Shown: positions 51,675 to 60,510, numbered from the stretch's first letter. The stretch: DNA of 64,000 nt from Bacillota bacterium (GCA_023458035.1 JAEXAX010000030.1:32253-96252); one strand, 5' to 3'. The notes: generated by a model not told the origin, from the letters alone. A program made the numbers and translations.

Positions 51675-52736
51675 TTAGACCTCGATCACCCAACCGTGAT
51701 CATCAGGCAAACGTCCGGTCTGCAAGCCGGTAATGGTCCGATACAGTCTGCCGCTCAATTCCCCGATACCGCCATCGCCGATGGTCATGACCCGTTCCTG
51801 ATGCCGCAGCACACCAACCGGACTGATCACCGCCGCCGTTCCGGTTCCCCAGACTTCTTCCAGCGCACCATTTTCAGCCGCCTCCATCAACTCCGGATAG
51901 CCGATACGACGTTCCTCGACCGGATACCCCCATTCACGACAAAGCGTCAGCACGCTGTCTCTGGTGACACCCGGCAGAATACTGCCCGTCAGCTGCGGAG
52001 TGACTATAGTACCATTGATCTTAAAAAAGATATTCATGGCGCCAACCTCTTCAATGTAGGTGCGCTCAACGCCGTCCAACCACAGCACCTGACTGTAGCC
52101 TTCCTCATGAGCTTTGACCTGCGCTGCCATAGAGGCTACATAATTTCCGCCGGTTTTGGTTTCTCCGATACCGCCGCGGACAGCTCTGACATAATCGTCT
52201 TCAATCCAGATTTTGACCGGATTCAACCCCTCCGGATAATATGCGCCGACCGGCGACAGTATGATAATGAACTGATAGGTATGTGACGGCCTTACTCCCA
52301 GAAATGGATCGGTAGCAATTACAAACGGACGGATGTATAAGGATGTGCCTTCCCGGTTCGGGACCCAGTCACGATCGACTGCTACGACCGCCTTTACCGC
52401 TTCAACAAACAGCTCCTCCGGAATCTGCGGAATGCACAGACGACGATTACTGTTGGCGGCACGTTTGGCATTCATATCCGGTCGGAACAACAAAATCCGG
52501 CCGTCCTCTGCCCGATATGCTTTCAGTCCCTCGAACATCTCCTGACCATAGTGAAAGACCATGGCGGACGGCTCCAACGTTAATGCATGATAGGGTTCCA
52601 CACGCGGATTGATCCATCCCTCTCCTTCCGTATAGTCACATATGAACATATGATCGGTGAAAATCGTACCAAAACGCAGCGGATCATCCTGAGCCGGCTT
52701 GATCTTCGGGTTTTCTGTTTTATAAATCGCTATCAT
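51675..52736 (-). CDS. ilvE: Branched-chain amino acid aminotransferase
   Basis: A 353-residue fold-type IV PLP enzyme that interconverts Leu, Ile and Val with their 2-oxo acids. The PLP lysine is K194 in GETKTGGNYVAS, with the EGLKAYR region (about 69-75) and the later SILPGVTRDSVL motif. The first ATG of a longer reading sits inside GGGAGG, so the ATG at 52736 is taken (MIAIYKTEN). A promoter is at 52806-52834, so it forms a unit of its own. No leucine or valine leader is visible in the short UTR. Confidence 0.96.
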   Translation of the reverse strand: MIAIYKTENPKIKPAQDDPLRFGTIFTDHMFICDYTEGEGWINPRVEPYHALTLEPSAMVFHYGQEMFEGLKAYRAEDGRILLFRPDMNAKRAANSNRRLCIPQIPEELFVEAVKAVVAVDRDWVPNREGTSLYIRPFVIATDPFLGVRPSHTYQFIIILSPVGAYYPEGLNPVKIWIEDDYVRAVRGGIGETKTGGNYVASMAAQVKAHEEGYSQVLWLDGVERTYIEEVGAMNIFFKINGTIVTPQLTGSILPGVTRDSVLTLCREWGYPVEERRIGYPELMEAAENGALEEVWGTGTAAVISPVGVLRHQERVMTIGDGGIGELSGRLYRTITGLQTGRLPDDHGWVIEV

Positions 52737-52805
52737 GCTGCTCCCTCCCATGTTTTTCTAAAATTTTGCTTTTTCGATATGGCTGGTGCCGTTTTAGTTT
52801 CTCCC

Positions 52806-52834
52806 ATTATGATACCCTATCACACTAAAGTCAA
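52806..52834 (-). promoter_or_regulatory. Promoter of ilvE
   Basis: TTGACT (52834-52829), 17 nt, CATAAT (52811-52806) on the minus strand, 18 nt after the terminator of the surface-protein gene. The leader is about 65 nt and no T-box is seen. Confidence 0.7.
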
Positions 52835-52851
52835 GCCGCCGGAATGAAAAA

Positions 52852-52882
52852 ATCTGCCGGGCTGCTGAACAGACCGACAGAT
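52852..52882 (-). terminator. Intrinsic terminator after the surface-protein gene
   Basis: ATCTGTCGG/CCGGCAGAT (arms 52882-52874 and 52860-52852, one T-G pair) run into a T6 tract on the minus strand. It lies 65 nt past the surface-protein stop. Confidence 0.85.
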
Positions 52883-52946
52883 CTTTACTTACATTTCTTT
52901 TCTCTTTTTAATTGGAAAAACAAACCTCTTGAACAACCGCTTCCGC

Positions 52947-54143
52947 TTATTTCTCCGATTCTTTTTTATGTCTTCTTACCATGAAAATAACCAGTCCGCT
53001 CATCAGTACAGAAACAACCAGTAAAAGCAGATAGCCTCTAACCTTTGTACCATCTCCGGTCTTCGGGCTGGTTGCAACCCGTGATTTTGGCTGTGGCATA
53101 TCTTTTGGCTGCGGCACGTCTTTCGGCTGCGGCATATCTTTCGGCTTATCCATAGCCTTTACGGTAAACTTCCAAATACCGGTAAAGGTTTTGGTTTCGG
53201 TGACGCCAATATGGATATTCGGTTCCCATTTATCAAAGTTCCAATCCCCATCAGCCGCCTTTACTGTAGCCACTGTCGGGGCCGATGCCTGCGCGTTGGC
53301 TCCATGCACGATCTGCATGGTCTCCGGCTTGGCGGCCAACACTTCCTGCGGCAGGTCTCGTCCTTCTGTACCGCTCTTAAACTCATAGGCAACATCATAT
53401 TTCTTATCCGCAAACGTAACATGAATCTTATGCGGAGCAACCACCCTTGAAAAGGTATAGTCAAATGCCGTGGCATTTTTCCCATCCGCTATCGGCTGAT
53501 CATCCACCGTAATCCCGGAGATCATCTTGCCTTCGGCTGCTTCTATTTTATAAGCTTGATTTTCACCATAGTTGACTTCCGTCACATTCTCCGATGCTTT
53601 GCTCCCACCGGCCGGGCTAATGGTACCGCCCGCATCCGCCGTGGCTGTAATGGTCGGATTGAAATGTGCATAAAGATTGTATGTCAGCTTATTCCATCTT
53701 GTTTCCAAACGCGAGATCAGCCGATTCACGGATATCGTACTGTCGGCGCCGTCATACGGTGTCCGCCAATCATTTCCGTTTTTACTGAAAGAATATCTGA
53801 ATCCAAAAAAATAATCTGTTCTGTTTTTCAGATCGACACCATTGTGAAACTGTTCAAAGGTCCAGTTTTTCCATACCCAACCCGGGTTCGGTACAGCCTC
53901 ATATTCTCTGAAGCCCCAGCCCTGCAGAAAAGTAACTCCGGGCCAGCTGCTGTTTTTCAGCTTTACCGTTCCGCCGTTTTGGGTGGCATAAACGTTTCCC
54001 TCTGCATCACCTAAAATAGATGCAAAACTGTCAGCTTTATCATAGGCTTCCGCATTGTTGTTTGCCAAGGCGCTACGCGGACCAATAAACATCAGTAAGA
54101 CCAGCACCAAAGCAAGACTCAGTGTGTGTTTTAGCTTCTTCAT
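52947..54143 (-). CDS. Sortase-anchored surface protein, SPKTG signal, SHIRT-like domain
   Basis: A 398-residue surface protein. A signal peptide (about 1-27) is followed by an unrecognised N-terminal domain (about 28-165), a repeat-like segment and a SHIRT-like domain (about 245-330; VAYEFKSGTEGRDLPQEV and the WNFDKWEP end). Next are KPKDMPQ/PKDVPQ repeats (about 335-355) and a wall-sorting signal: SPKTG, a hydrophobic stretch (about 370-388) and RRHKK. SPKTG departs from LPXTG but matches class B-type signals seen in Clostridia (for example C. difficile SrtB substrates). No sortase gene is in the window. Ligand unknown. Confidence 0.85.
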   Translation of the reverse strand: MKKLKHTLSLALVLVLLMFIGPRSALANNNAEAYDKADSFASILGDAEGNVYATQNGGTVKLKNSSWPGVTFLQGWGFREYEAVPNPGWVWKNWTFEQFHNGVDLKNRTDYFFGFRYSFSKNGNDWRTPYDGADSTISVNRLISRLETRWNKLTYNLYAHFNPTITATADAGGTISPAGGSKASENVTEVNYGENQAYKIEAAEGKMISGITVDDQPIADGKNATAFDYTFSRVVAPHKIHVTFADKKYDVAYEFKSGTEGRDLPQEVLAAKPETMQIVHGANAQASAPTVATVKAADGDWNFDKWEPNIHIGVTETKTFTGIWKFTVKAMDKPKDMPQPKDVPQPKDMPQPKSRVATSPKTGDGTKVRGYLLLLVVSVLMSGLVIFMVRRHKKESEK

Positions 54144-54179
54144 CTTTTTCCCTCTCTCTTTTTAAACTTATTCCCCCAC

Positions 54180-54213
54180 ATTATAATACCACCAAATATG
54201 TCCAAATACCACC
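54180..54213 (-). promoter_or_regulatory. Promoter with direct repeats for the surface-protein gene
   Basis: TATAAT (54185-54180) on the minus strand, about 35 nt before the gene, without a good -35. Copies of GGTGGTATT at 54213-54205 and 54193-54185 are exactly 20 bp apart, two helical turns, and cover the upstream region. This suggests a DNA-binding regulator that acts as a dimer on the same face. Confidence 0.45.
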
Positions 54214-54215
54214 CC

Positions 54216-54247
54216 AAAAATAAAAGAGGACCCCCTCTTTTATTTTT
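54216..54247 (-). terminator. Intrinsic terminator at the end of folA
   Basis: AAAAATAAAAGAGG/CCTCTTTTATTTTT (arms 54247-54234 and 54229-54216) form a 14-bp stem with a 4-nt loop, overlapping the folA stop codon. It closes the gntR-to-folA operon. Confidence 0.9.
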
Positions 54248-54782
54248 GACTCATCCTCCGATAGCATACAATGGTATAACTGTGTCCGCTGTCAAAGACC
54301 GTATCACCGCGTTCCACCTCTTCCCAATCTGAAAGTGCCGTAAGATCCGGAAAGAAGGCATCCGCCGTTTCGGCCCTTTCGTGGATATGGGTCACGATTG
54401 CCTCGTCACAGTACGGCAACAGCAAACGATAAACCTGTTCACCGCCGAGCACAAAGGCGTCATCAACTACTGTCTGTGACATTGTCCCCGGCTCGAGGCG
54501 CTCCCTTTGCGCACTCGTCAGCCGTTCTACTGCCTCCTCCACTGTGGAAACGGAAAAAAAGCCTTCTTTGACACGGGCCGGATCATTCGTCAAAACCAAA
54601 TTCAACCGCCCCGGCAAAGGCCGACCACCCGGCAGACTGTCCATCGTTTTACGCCCCATCAGCACCGTCTTCCCTTTAGTCATTCGTTTAAAATGCTGCA
54701 AATCCGTCGGCAAGGCAAAAAGCAGACGACCGGAACAGCCGATCGCCCAATTTTCATCTACCGCAACGATAGCCTTTATCAT
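54240..54782 (-). CDS. folA: Dihydrofolate reductase
   Basis: A 180-residue enzyme that reduces dihydrofolate with NADPH, needed to recycle the folate oxidised by ThyA. It has the N-terminal VAVDENWAIG loop, the folate-binding Asp/Glu region near residues 25-30 (FALPTDLQHFK), the MGRKTMDSLP cofactor loop and the VLGGEQVYRLLLP segment near 120. The start is the ATG 6 nt after AGGAG (54782), not the one that abuts it. It follows thyA with a short gap, the usual pairing. Confidence 0.96.
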   Translation of the reverse strand: MIKAIVAVDENWAIGCSGRLLFALPTDLQHFKRMTKGKTVLMGRKTMDSLPGGRPLPGRLNLVLTNDPARVKEGFFSVSTVEEAVERLTSAQRERLEPGTMSQTVVDDAFVLGGEQVYRLLLPYCDEAIVTHIHERAETADAFFPDLTALSDWEEVERGDTVFDSGHSYTIVCYRRMSQK

Positions 54783-54791
54783 CTTCATCTC

Positions 54792-55637
54792 CTATATTGC
54801 GATCGGGATACCTGTCAGTTGCTCGCCGAACCGATAATCCTCGATGATCAAATCTTTTGTAGTAAACCGGTAAAAATCCTTGATCTCAGGATTCAGGTAA
54901 ACCTTAGGCGCCGGATATTCCTCACGTTCCAGCAATTCACGCACCAGAGGCACATGGCGGTCATATATGTGTGCATCGGCAATCACATGAATCAGCTCCC
55001 CCGGCACCATACCGGAAACCTGTGCAAACATCATCAACAGAATAGCATACTGCACTACATTCCAGTTATTGGCGGCCAGCACATCATTCGATCGCTGATT
55101 CAGTATGCCGTTCAAGACCATTCGGTCATCCACATCCTTGGTCACATTGAAGGTCATGCTGTAAGCACAGGGGTAGAGATTCATCTCAGCCAGATCCTGA
55201 TGAACATACAGATTCGTCATAATCCGCCGGCTGTAGGGATTGTGCTTCAGATCATAAAGCACTCGATCCACCTGATCCATCATGCCTTCTTTATAAGCGT
55301 GTTTGACACCCATCTGATAGCCATAGGCTTTACCGATGGTGCCATCCTCGCCCTTCCAGCTGTCCCAGATTCCGCTTTTCAGTTCCGACACTACATTTGA
55401 CTTTTTTTGCCAGATCCAGAGCAGCTCGTCCATGGCACTCTTAATATAGGTCCGACGCAGGGTGAGAGCCGGAAATTCCTTACGAAGATCATACCGATTT
55501 ACCACTCCAAACTTCTTTATGGTGTAAGCCAGCTCGCCATCCTCCCAGTGCGGGCGTACCTTTTCGCCCTTCGTATCCGTACCGTTTTCTAAAATATCGG
55601 TACACATTGCTTTAAATATGCGATCAGCCTGACTCAT
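54792..55637 (-). CDS. thyA: Thymidylate synthase
   Basis: A 281-residue ThyA making dTMP from dUMP and methylene-tetrahydrofolate. The catalytic C157 is in LYPCAYSMTFNV, with the RRIM dUMP phosphate region (about 137-140), the RSNDV motif and the HIYDRH end. It is followed by folA and preceded directly by an ABC permease gene (10-nt gap; AAGGAGG in the gap). Classic size for this family. Confidence 0.97.
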   Translation of the reverse strand: MSQADRIFKAMCTDILENGTDTKGEKVRPHWEDGELAYTIKKFGVVNRYDLRKEFPALTLRRTYIKSAMDELLWIWQKKSNVVSELKSGIWDSWKGEDGTIGKAYGYQMGVKHAYKEGMMDQVDRVLYDLKHNPYSRRIMTNLYVHQDLAEMNLYPCAYSMTFNVTKDVDDRMVLNGILNQRSNDVLAANNWNVVQYAILLMMFAQVSGMVPGELIHVIADAHIYDRHVPLVRELLEREEYPAPKVYLNPEIKDFYRFTTKDLIIEDYRFGEQLTGIPIAI

Positions 55638-55646
55638 ATATCCTCC

Positions 55647-56519
55647 TTAATCCAAGTTCAAGTGCTTCTTCACGTTGGCAGCTAAAATCAGATAGCCGAT
55701 CAGCCCCCAGATCGTAGCTCTTACGATACTCGTCAGACTGGAAGCATTAAACAGGAAGGGCAGATTTTCGTTAAGCATCTGACTGATTTGATAACCCATG
55801 TTGCTGCTATACGGTGCCGACTGCATGTAGCTTGTGATCCGCTCTGCAGCAATCTGCTGAATCATTACCGTCGAAACAGAGTTGATCAGACCATAAACCA
55901 GTAAAAAGCCGACAAAAATCAAAATACTGGCCAGAACCTTATTATGAAAACGCTGTCCAAGAGCTAAGCATGCGTAGATACATAAAATAAAAGCCAACGG
56001 CGCAAGCAGCATGGCCACTACAAACAGAATAATTTCCAATGTAAAGTGCTTCAAAAAATACCCCAATATTTCAGCCAGCTCCCGCTGCACGTCCAAGGGG
56101 GCCGTCTGCTTAACAAGACCAATCGCCAGTGTCCCGGCCGTCAGTGCCATCAAAAGTCCAAGCAGCTCAAGCCAAATATAGCTGACCAGCGTCTTACTCC
56201 AAAGCAGCTGATGATGGCTGACCGGCAGCGTATGCGTCAGGTAGCCCTCATGGGTAAACATACTGCGATAGAATCGGATCGCCACAAAAATATTGGCCGT
56301 GATGCTGACGCCGATCAGTACCACCATATACAAGAAAGTCCAGAACAGGATAACCGATATCAGCATAGCGCGCCCAACACCATTTGAAACATCCAGATCA
56401 CTGCGCAGTATCATCGGCATAAAAAAGTTGATGACACACATCACCAATATCATGACCATCATGATCAACATTCCTTTGCGGGTGCTTCGGAATTCATGTT
56501 TAACCAGTTTTAAAAACAT
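55647..56519 (-). CDS. ABC-2-type transporter permease
   Basis: A 290-residue membrane protein of six or so helices, with the ABC-2 permease look: an early helix pair (about 18-72), an amphipathic loop and a C-terminal helix (about 265-285). It overlaps the ATPase gene by 10 nt and with the GntR gene forms a Ytr-type three-gene unit. In Bacillus, similar units are induced by cell-wall antibiotics. The substrate is unknown. Confidence 0.86.
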   Translation of the reverse strand: MFLKLVKHEFRSTRKGMLIMMVMILVMCVINFFMPMILRSDLDVSNGVGRAMLISVILFWTFLYMVVLIGVSITANIFVAIRFYRSMFTHEGYLTHTLPVSHHQLLWSKTLVSYIWLELLGLLMALTAGTLAIGLVKQTAPLDVQRELAEILGYFLKHFTLEIILFVVAMLLAPLAFILCIYACLALGQRFHNKVLASILIFVGFLLVYGLINSVSTVMIQQIAAERITSYMQSAPYSSNMGYQISQMLNENLPFLFNASSLTSIVRATIWGLIGYLILAANVKKHLNLD

Positions 56520-57211
56520 CTGAATACCTCCCTAAACAAGTGATCGATAGAGCAATGATGACGCATCCTGATATCTTCGACACTGCCGCCCAAAACAAGA
56601 CGTCCCTGTTTTAAAAACAACACATCATCCAGAATATTTTCGATCTCCGAAATCAGATGGGTACTAATCAAAATGGTCGCGTTTCGCTCGTAGTTATTCA
56701 AGATCGTGCGCAAAATATACTCTCTGGCCACCGGATCGACTCCGGCAATCGGCTCATCCAAAATATATAAGGAAGCCGTCCGGCTCATGGTCAGGATCAA
56801 CTGTACCTTTTCCTTATTGCCCTTTGATAAAGTCTTCAGGCGGCGGCCTTCATCCAGGCCCAGCTGCAACAACATCTCTCTGGCTGTATCCCGCTTGAAG
56901 TCCTGATAGAAGTCGGCAAAATAATCCACCAGTTGACGAACTGTCATCCACGAGTTCAAATAATTACAATCCGGTAAATAGGATACGATCTTCTTCGTTT
57001 CCACTCCCGGAAGCATTCCGTTAATACGCAATTCGCCGGAGGTCGGTTCCAGCAGACCGGTGGCGATTTTAATCAGGGTCGTCTTTCCGCTGCCATTCGG
57101 CCCCAACAACCCTATGATACGTCCACGATCCAGCTTGACATTGATCCCATCCAATGCCTTCGTGGAGCTATAGTCCTTCACCAGTTGGCTACACTCCAAA
57201 ATATGTTCCAT
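56510..57211 (-). CDS. ABC transporter ATP-binding protein (YtrB-like)
   Basis: A 233-residue ATPase with Walker A GPNGSGKTT (about 37-45), a variant signature LSKGNKEKV (near 128) in which the usual LSGGQ is replaced, and the Walker B LYILDEPIAGVDP. That variant is common in YtrB/YhcG-type exporters. It energises the permease that follows and is preceded by the GntR gene, whose stop overlaps its ribosome-binding site. Confidence 0.93.
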   Translation of the reverse strand: MEHILECSQLVKDYSSTKALDGINVKLDRGRIIGLLGPNGSGKTTLIKIATGLLEPTSGELRINGMLPGVETKKIVSYLPDCNYLNSWMTVRQLVDYFADFYQDFKRDTAREMLLQLGLDEGRRLKTLSKGNKEKVQLILTMSRTASLYILDEPIAGVDPVAREYILRTILNNYERNATILISTHLISEIENILDDVLFLKQGRLVLGGSVEDIRMRHHCSIDHLFREVFRCF

Positions 57212-57213
57212 TC

Positions 57214-57579
57214 TTAAGCCTCCTTCACAAAGCGGGTGACAAGCTCGATCAATTCCTCCTTGGTGTACCCCAAACGGCGCAAGCTTTCGATCAATGTCTC
57301 CAGGGAATTTCTTACCACCAGCTCACGATTTTTCTTGATTACCTCTGTGTCCGTCGTCACAAAACGACCGCTGGTCCGTCTGGTAAACACCAGCCCGAGA
57401 TCCTCCAAATCTGCCAATGCCTTCTGCATAGTGTTCGGATTCACTGCTGCCACCAGAGCCAGCTCACGTACTGCCGGCAAACGGTCTCCCGGTTTGTACT
57501 TGCCGGAAATGATGTCCATTCTGATATGCTCAATAATCTGCGCATATATGGGCCTGTCCGAGTCCAAATTCCAAGCCAT
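57214..57579 (-). CDS. GntR-family regulator, YtrA subfamily
   Basis: A 121-residue repressor with a winged-helix domain (about 1-70; DRPIYAQIIEHIRMDIISG) and a short helical tail (about 75-121) of the YtrA type, which makes dimers without a ligand domain. It heads an operon with the ABC ATPase, permease, thyA and folA, and probably represses its own promoter at 57655-57682. CGAGGAGG is before the ATG. Confidence 0.93.
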   Translation of the reverse strand: MAWNLDSDRPIYAQIIEHIRMDIISGKYKPGDRLPAVRELALVAAVNPNTMQKALADLEDLGLVFTRRTSGRFVTTDTEVIKKNRELVVRNSLETLIESLRRLGYTKEELIELVTRFVKEA

Positions 57580-57654
57580 ATTTTCCTCCTCGATTTCCTT
57601 GATATGACCATAGCCATAAAATACACCAGAATAATGTGTTGTTTTATTAGTACA

Positions 57655-57682
57655 ATTATATCATCGCTTTATTGTTTGTCAA
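57655..57682 (-). promoter_or_regulatory. Promoter of the gntR-ABC-thyA-folA operon
   Basis: A perfect TTGACA (57682-57677), 16 nt, and TATAAT (57660-57655) on the minus strand, with a 75-nt leader. GTACTAAT lies just downstream of the -10; it could be half of a YtrA-type site, but a full palindrome is not clear. Confidence 0.8.
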
Positions 57683-57919
57683 CAAGCGTTTTATATCCAA
57701 AATTATTTTATATTTCATCCTGTATTTTGAAAATGGTAGTGATATAACCCAAAACAATCTTGTTGCTCCAACGCAATAAAGCCATATCCGACAAACTCTG
57801 TCAGCGCAGCTCAAACGCAGACAAAGCGGAGGAAATTCTGAGAAAAAAAGCACCATAGCACTGCTTCGGCAAAAGCCGGCCCTGTCCTTTCGGCGGTTCC
57901 TGCCCCCCCAGTGCACCTG
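57683..57919. other. Gene-free region between psd and the gntR promoter, weak terminator
   Basis: No believable gene is seen. On the minus strand GAAGCA/TGCTTT (57867-57862 and 57852-57847) with a T-run (57843-57849) is a weak candidate terminator for psd. An open frame of 86 codons here has no ribosome-binding site and an unnatural composition. Confidence 0.35.
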
Positions 57920-58786
57920 TTAACAAACGATCGTACCGATGCTCTCTCCCAGCTTCACGATGGTTTCAAAGCCCCCTGCCTGGTTACGCAAAATATCCTC
58001 ATCCAGACTGACGCGATCCTTCTGAAACGCGAGAATAACGGTTGAGCCGCCGAAAGCAAAGAACCCTTTTTCCTCTCCGCGCTTAACCGTAGTCTGACGG
58101 TGTAAATTACAGATTTCTCCGATCGACAGAGCTCCGACCTCCATCATCAATACGGTTCCCATGGTGTGCGTGCGCAGCAGCTGATAGGCCCGACTATTGG
58201 TCTTATAGATCGGCACCTGCTCTTCAGCCACCGGATTAACCGTATGCAGCAGACCGGGAATAAAACGTTCGCCGCTGATTTCACCGTCCTCAACATAACT
58301 GTAATGATGATAGTCATCCACTGTCAGGCGAAAGATACAGAGCAAACCGCCTTCAAAACGGGCCGCCAGATTTTCATCCTGCAACAAGGATGACAGGCTG
58401 TATTCGGTCTGTTTGATCCGCACCCGAGCCGTTGTACTGATCGGGTAGGCACGCAGCTTAGCATCGCAGGGGCTGATCAGCCGACTGCGATCCGGATCAA
58501 TCGGCCGTCGGTCAGACTTGATATACCGAATAAAAAAATCATTGTAGGAAGTAAACACCTGCTTCTGATAGTCCTCCAAATCTATCCCATTGCTCCGGCA
58601 AAACCCCGGTACGAAGCGGGCCGACAACCCGGTTGACATCAATTTTTTTATCAATCTTGAAACCCCCGGTTGAACCAGCGGCCGGATCAGCGCCCGTCCC
58701 AAGGCGGAACCATATAGAGCCGCCAGCAGTCGATCCTGACCGTCATTGGCCCGGATCGTTTGTCCATCTCTTGTTCTATATTCCAT
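57920..58786 (-). CDS. psd: Phosphatidylserine decarboxylase (proenzyme)
   Basis: A 288-residue membrane-associated enzyme making phosphatidylethanolamine. The self-cleavage motif GGST (246-249) forms the pyruvoyl group from S248, replacing the usual LGST, and the D-H-S triad could be D108 (SPCDAK) and the histidines in VDDYHHYS (about 157-163). The length suits the Clostridial PSD-II-like group. The start at 58786 follows GGGAG by 6 nt and overlaps the pssA end by one base, leaving the earlier ATG unused. Confidence 0.93.
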   Translation of the reverse strand: MEYRTRDGQTIRANDGQDRLLAALYGSALGRALIRPLVQPGVSRLIKKLMSTGLSARFVPGFCRSNGIDLEDYQKQVFTSYNDFFIRYIKSDRRPIDPDRSRLISPCDAKLRAYPISTTARVRIKQTEYSLSSLLQDENLAARFEGGLLCIFRLTVDDYHHYSYVEDGEISGERFIPGLLHTVNPVAEEQVPIYKTNSRAYQLLRTHTMGTVLMMEVGALSIGEICNLHRQTTVKRGEEKGFFAFGGSTVILAFQKDRVSLDEDILRNQAGGFETIVKLGESIGTIVC

Positions 58787-58787
58787 C

Positions 58788-59495
58788 TTATTCTCCCGAG
58801 GAGTCACTCTCCTCTACCACAGTTTCAAAGAATCTGTTCAACCAGCCGGGATCGGATTGCTTCGGGATACGGAACTGTACCCAGAAAAACGTAATAATCA
58901 CCATGACCGTCACTATACCGACCAATATGGCGATGGTCGCATTATTCGGCTTTTTCAGCTTGAAATCCACTACAAAAAGCAGGCCGACCAAAAATAGAAC
59001 CACATGCAGCAAAATGATAAAGGCATGTTTGGAAATAAAAAACTGCGTCATAAAAGCCATCGGCAAAACCATGGCCATAGATGTGATCGGCAGGCCGTGA
59101 TAATACTTGGCGGCTCCGCCCTCGTTTTGCTGACGTTTACCCTCCAGCACATTGAAATAAGCCAAGCGGATGACCGAATTGATACAGTAAAAAATGATGA
59201 TGGACAGTCCGAGCAGCCCCCTTACCCCGAGCAGATAGCAGATCAGAGCCGGAAATGCTCCGAAGCAGACCACATCACAGAGGGAATCCAGCTGGATCCC
59301 AAAATTTTTCTCATCCTCCGTCCGATCCTTCTTACTTCTGGCCACCTTGCCATCAAACATATCCAATAATCCGGATAAAGCCAGACAGAAGACGGCCGTC
59401 TTATAGCGTCCGGACACCGCCATGGTCATACCGAACACCGATGAGGCTAAACTCATATAGGTTAAGATGACCGTATAATTATAATATCCTAACAT
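58788..59495 (-). CDS. pssA: CDP-diacylglycerol-serine O-phosphatidyltransferase
   Basis: A 235-residue membrane enzyme making phosphatidylserine from CDP-diacylglycerol and serine. The CDP-alcohol transferase motif is present: D48-G-x2-A-R at DGKVAR, then G66, D70 and D74 (FGIQLDSLCD). The spacing between AR and G is about four residues longer than the textbook motif. There are about six to eight membrane helices. It is followed at once by psd, so the pair makes PE. Confidence 0.94.
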   Translation of the reverse strand: MLGYYNYTVILTYMSLASSVFGMTMAVSGRYKTAVFCLALSGLLDMFDGKVARSKKDRTEDEKNFGIQLDSLCDVVCFGAFPALICYLLGVRGLLGLSIIIFYCINSVIRLAYFNVLEGKRQQNEGGAAKYYHGLPITSMAMVLPMAFMTQFFISKHAFIILLHVVLFLVGLLFVVDFKLKKPNNATIAILVGIVTVMVIITFFWVQFRIPKQSDPGWLNRFFETVVEESDSSGE

Positions 59496-59496
59496 G

Positions 59497-60510
59497 TTAA
59501 TCCCCTTTTATTCTAAAATGTGCCACCACCGTCATCACCGCACTGATGAGCAGCTGAGCATAATAACTGATTCCGCGACTGACGACCATGGCCGGTAGCG
59601 TTAATTGTCCGAAGACAGGCGAGAAAATAGCCAAAAACAGAGTTTCGCTGACCCCCATGCCGCCCGGCAGCGGCAGCATATCGACCGCAACCGAAATCAT
59701 AGCCTGCCCCAGCATGATTACCACCCATGAATAATGCGTCATACCAAAGGCCAGGCAAACCAGATAGGTCACGAAAAACAGGATCAGGCGCTGAATGATA
59801 GTGATCACCACTACATTCAAAATGACCATCTTATTCTCACTGAAATAGGCTGCCGCCGCGTGATATTCCTCCATATGGTCATTCCAACGTTCCATTCGAT
59901 CCGCCTTTTTTTTCAGCAAATGGAGCTTTTCCAATATCCGCAAAATGGTAAACATGCATCGGGTAGCCAGACTCGGATGAAACACCAACATAAACATGGA
60001 TGAGACAGCAAAGATGTTCAAAGCAATACCCAAATAACACCAAAATAACACCGGCTGCAGCAAAGTCATCACACCGGCCGGCCGAAACAGCAGAATACCG
60101 ACACCGATCAGCACCAGCACCAGCTTATAGGTAATGGTAATAATCATCAGCACCAACGTAGCCACCGGAACAGCGATCTTATCTTTCTTCATGTAGTAGA
60201 TCTGCGCCGGCTGGCCGCCACTGGCGGACGGCGTAATACAGCTGACAAAAAAACCGACAAAGGAATACAGATAACAGCGGCCGATCCTCACCTTTACTCC
60301 GATCGTTTTCAGCATATACCACATGACGATCGACTCTCCGAAGATAAAAGCGACCACGCAGATGATACTGGGGATCAGATACCATTTATTCATTTGTACG
60401 ATATAGCCGAAGACCTGAGACAGGTTTTCACCATGAAAGACTCCCCAGACCGTCAATCCGAAGATCGCCAGCAGGAAGATCGTATTTCCGATTATTTTCT
60501 TATTACTCAT
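59497..60510 (-). CDS. Lysylphosphatidylglycerol synthase/flippase-like membrane protein (UPF0104)
   Basis: A 337-residue protein with about eight helices, matching the N-terminal flippase half of MprF without the aminoacyl-transferase domain. The SGGQPAQIYYM segment (near 97) and VDMLPLPGGMGVSE near 284 are the family signatures. MprF-like half-proteins move modified or anionic phospholipids across the membrane, but this one's role is unproven. It is between a PAP2 phosphatase and pssA and overlaps the former by 4 nt. Confidence 0.9.
   Translation of the reverse strand: MSNKKIIGNTIFLLAIFGLTVWGVFHGENLSQVFGYIVQMNKWYLIPSIICVVAFIFGESIVMWYMLKTIGVKVRIGRCYLYSFVGFFVSCITPSASGGQPAQIYYMKKDKIAVPVATLVLMIITITYKLVLVLIGVGILLFRPAGVMTLLQPVLFWCYLGIALNIFAVSSMFMLVFHPSLATRCMFTILRILEKLHLLKKKADRMERWNDHMEEYHAAAAYFSENKMVILNVVVITIIQRLILFFVTYLVCLAFGMTHYSWVVIMLGQAMISVAVDMLPLPGGMGVSETLFLAIFSPVFGQLTLPAMVVSRGISYYAQLLISAVMTVVAHFRIKGD

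Noticed and set aside
52737..52946. T-box or amino-acid leader before ilvE
   Set aside because: The promoter is too close to the gene to leave room for a T-box, and the only stem belongs to the terminator of the upstream gene.
53160..53400. LPXTG adhesin locus or sortase cluster around the surface protein
   Set aside because: Only one anchored protein is present and the neighbours are ilvE and folA, so there is no pilus or sortase island.
57656..57916. 86-codon minus-strand ORF downstream of psd
   Set aside because: No ribosome-binding site, odd Cys/Trp/Arg-rich composition, and it contains the gntR promoter.
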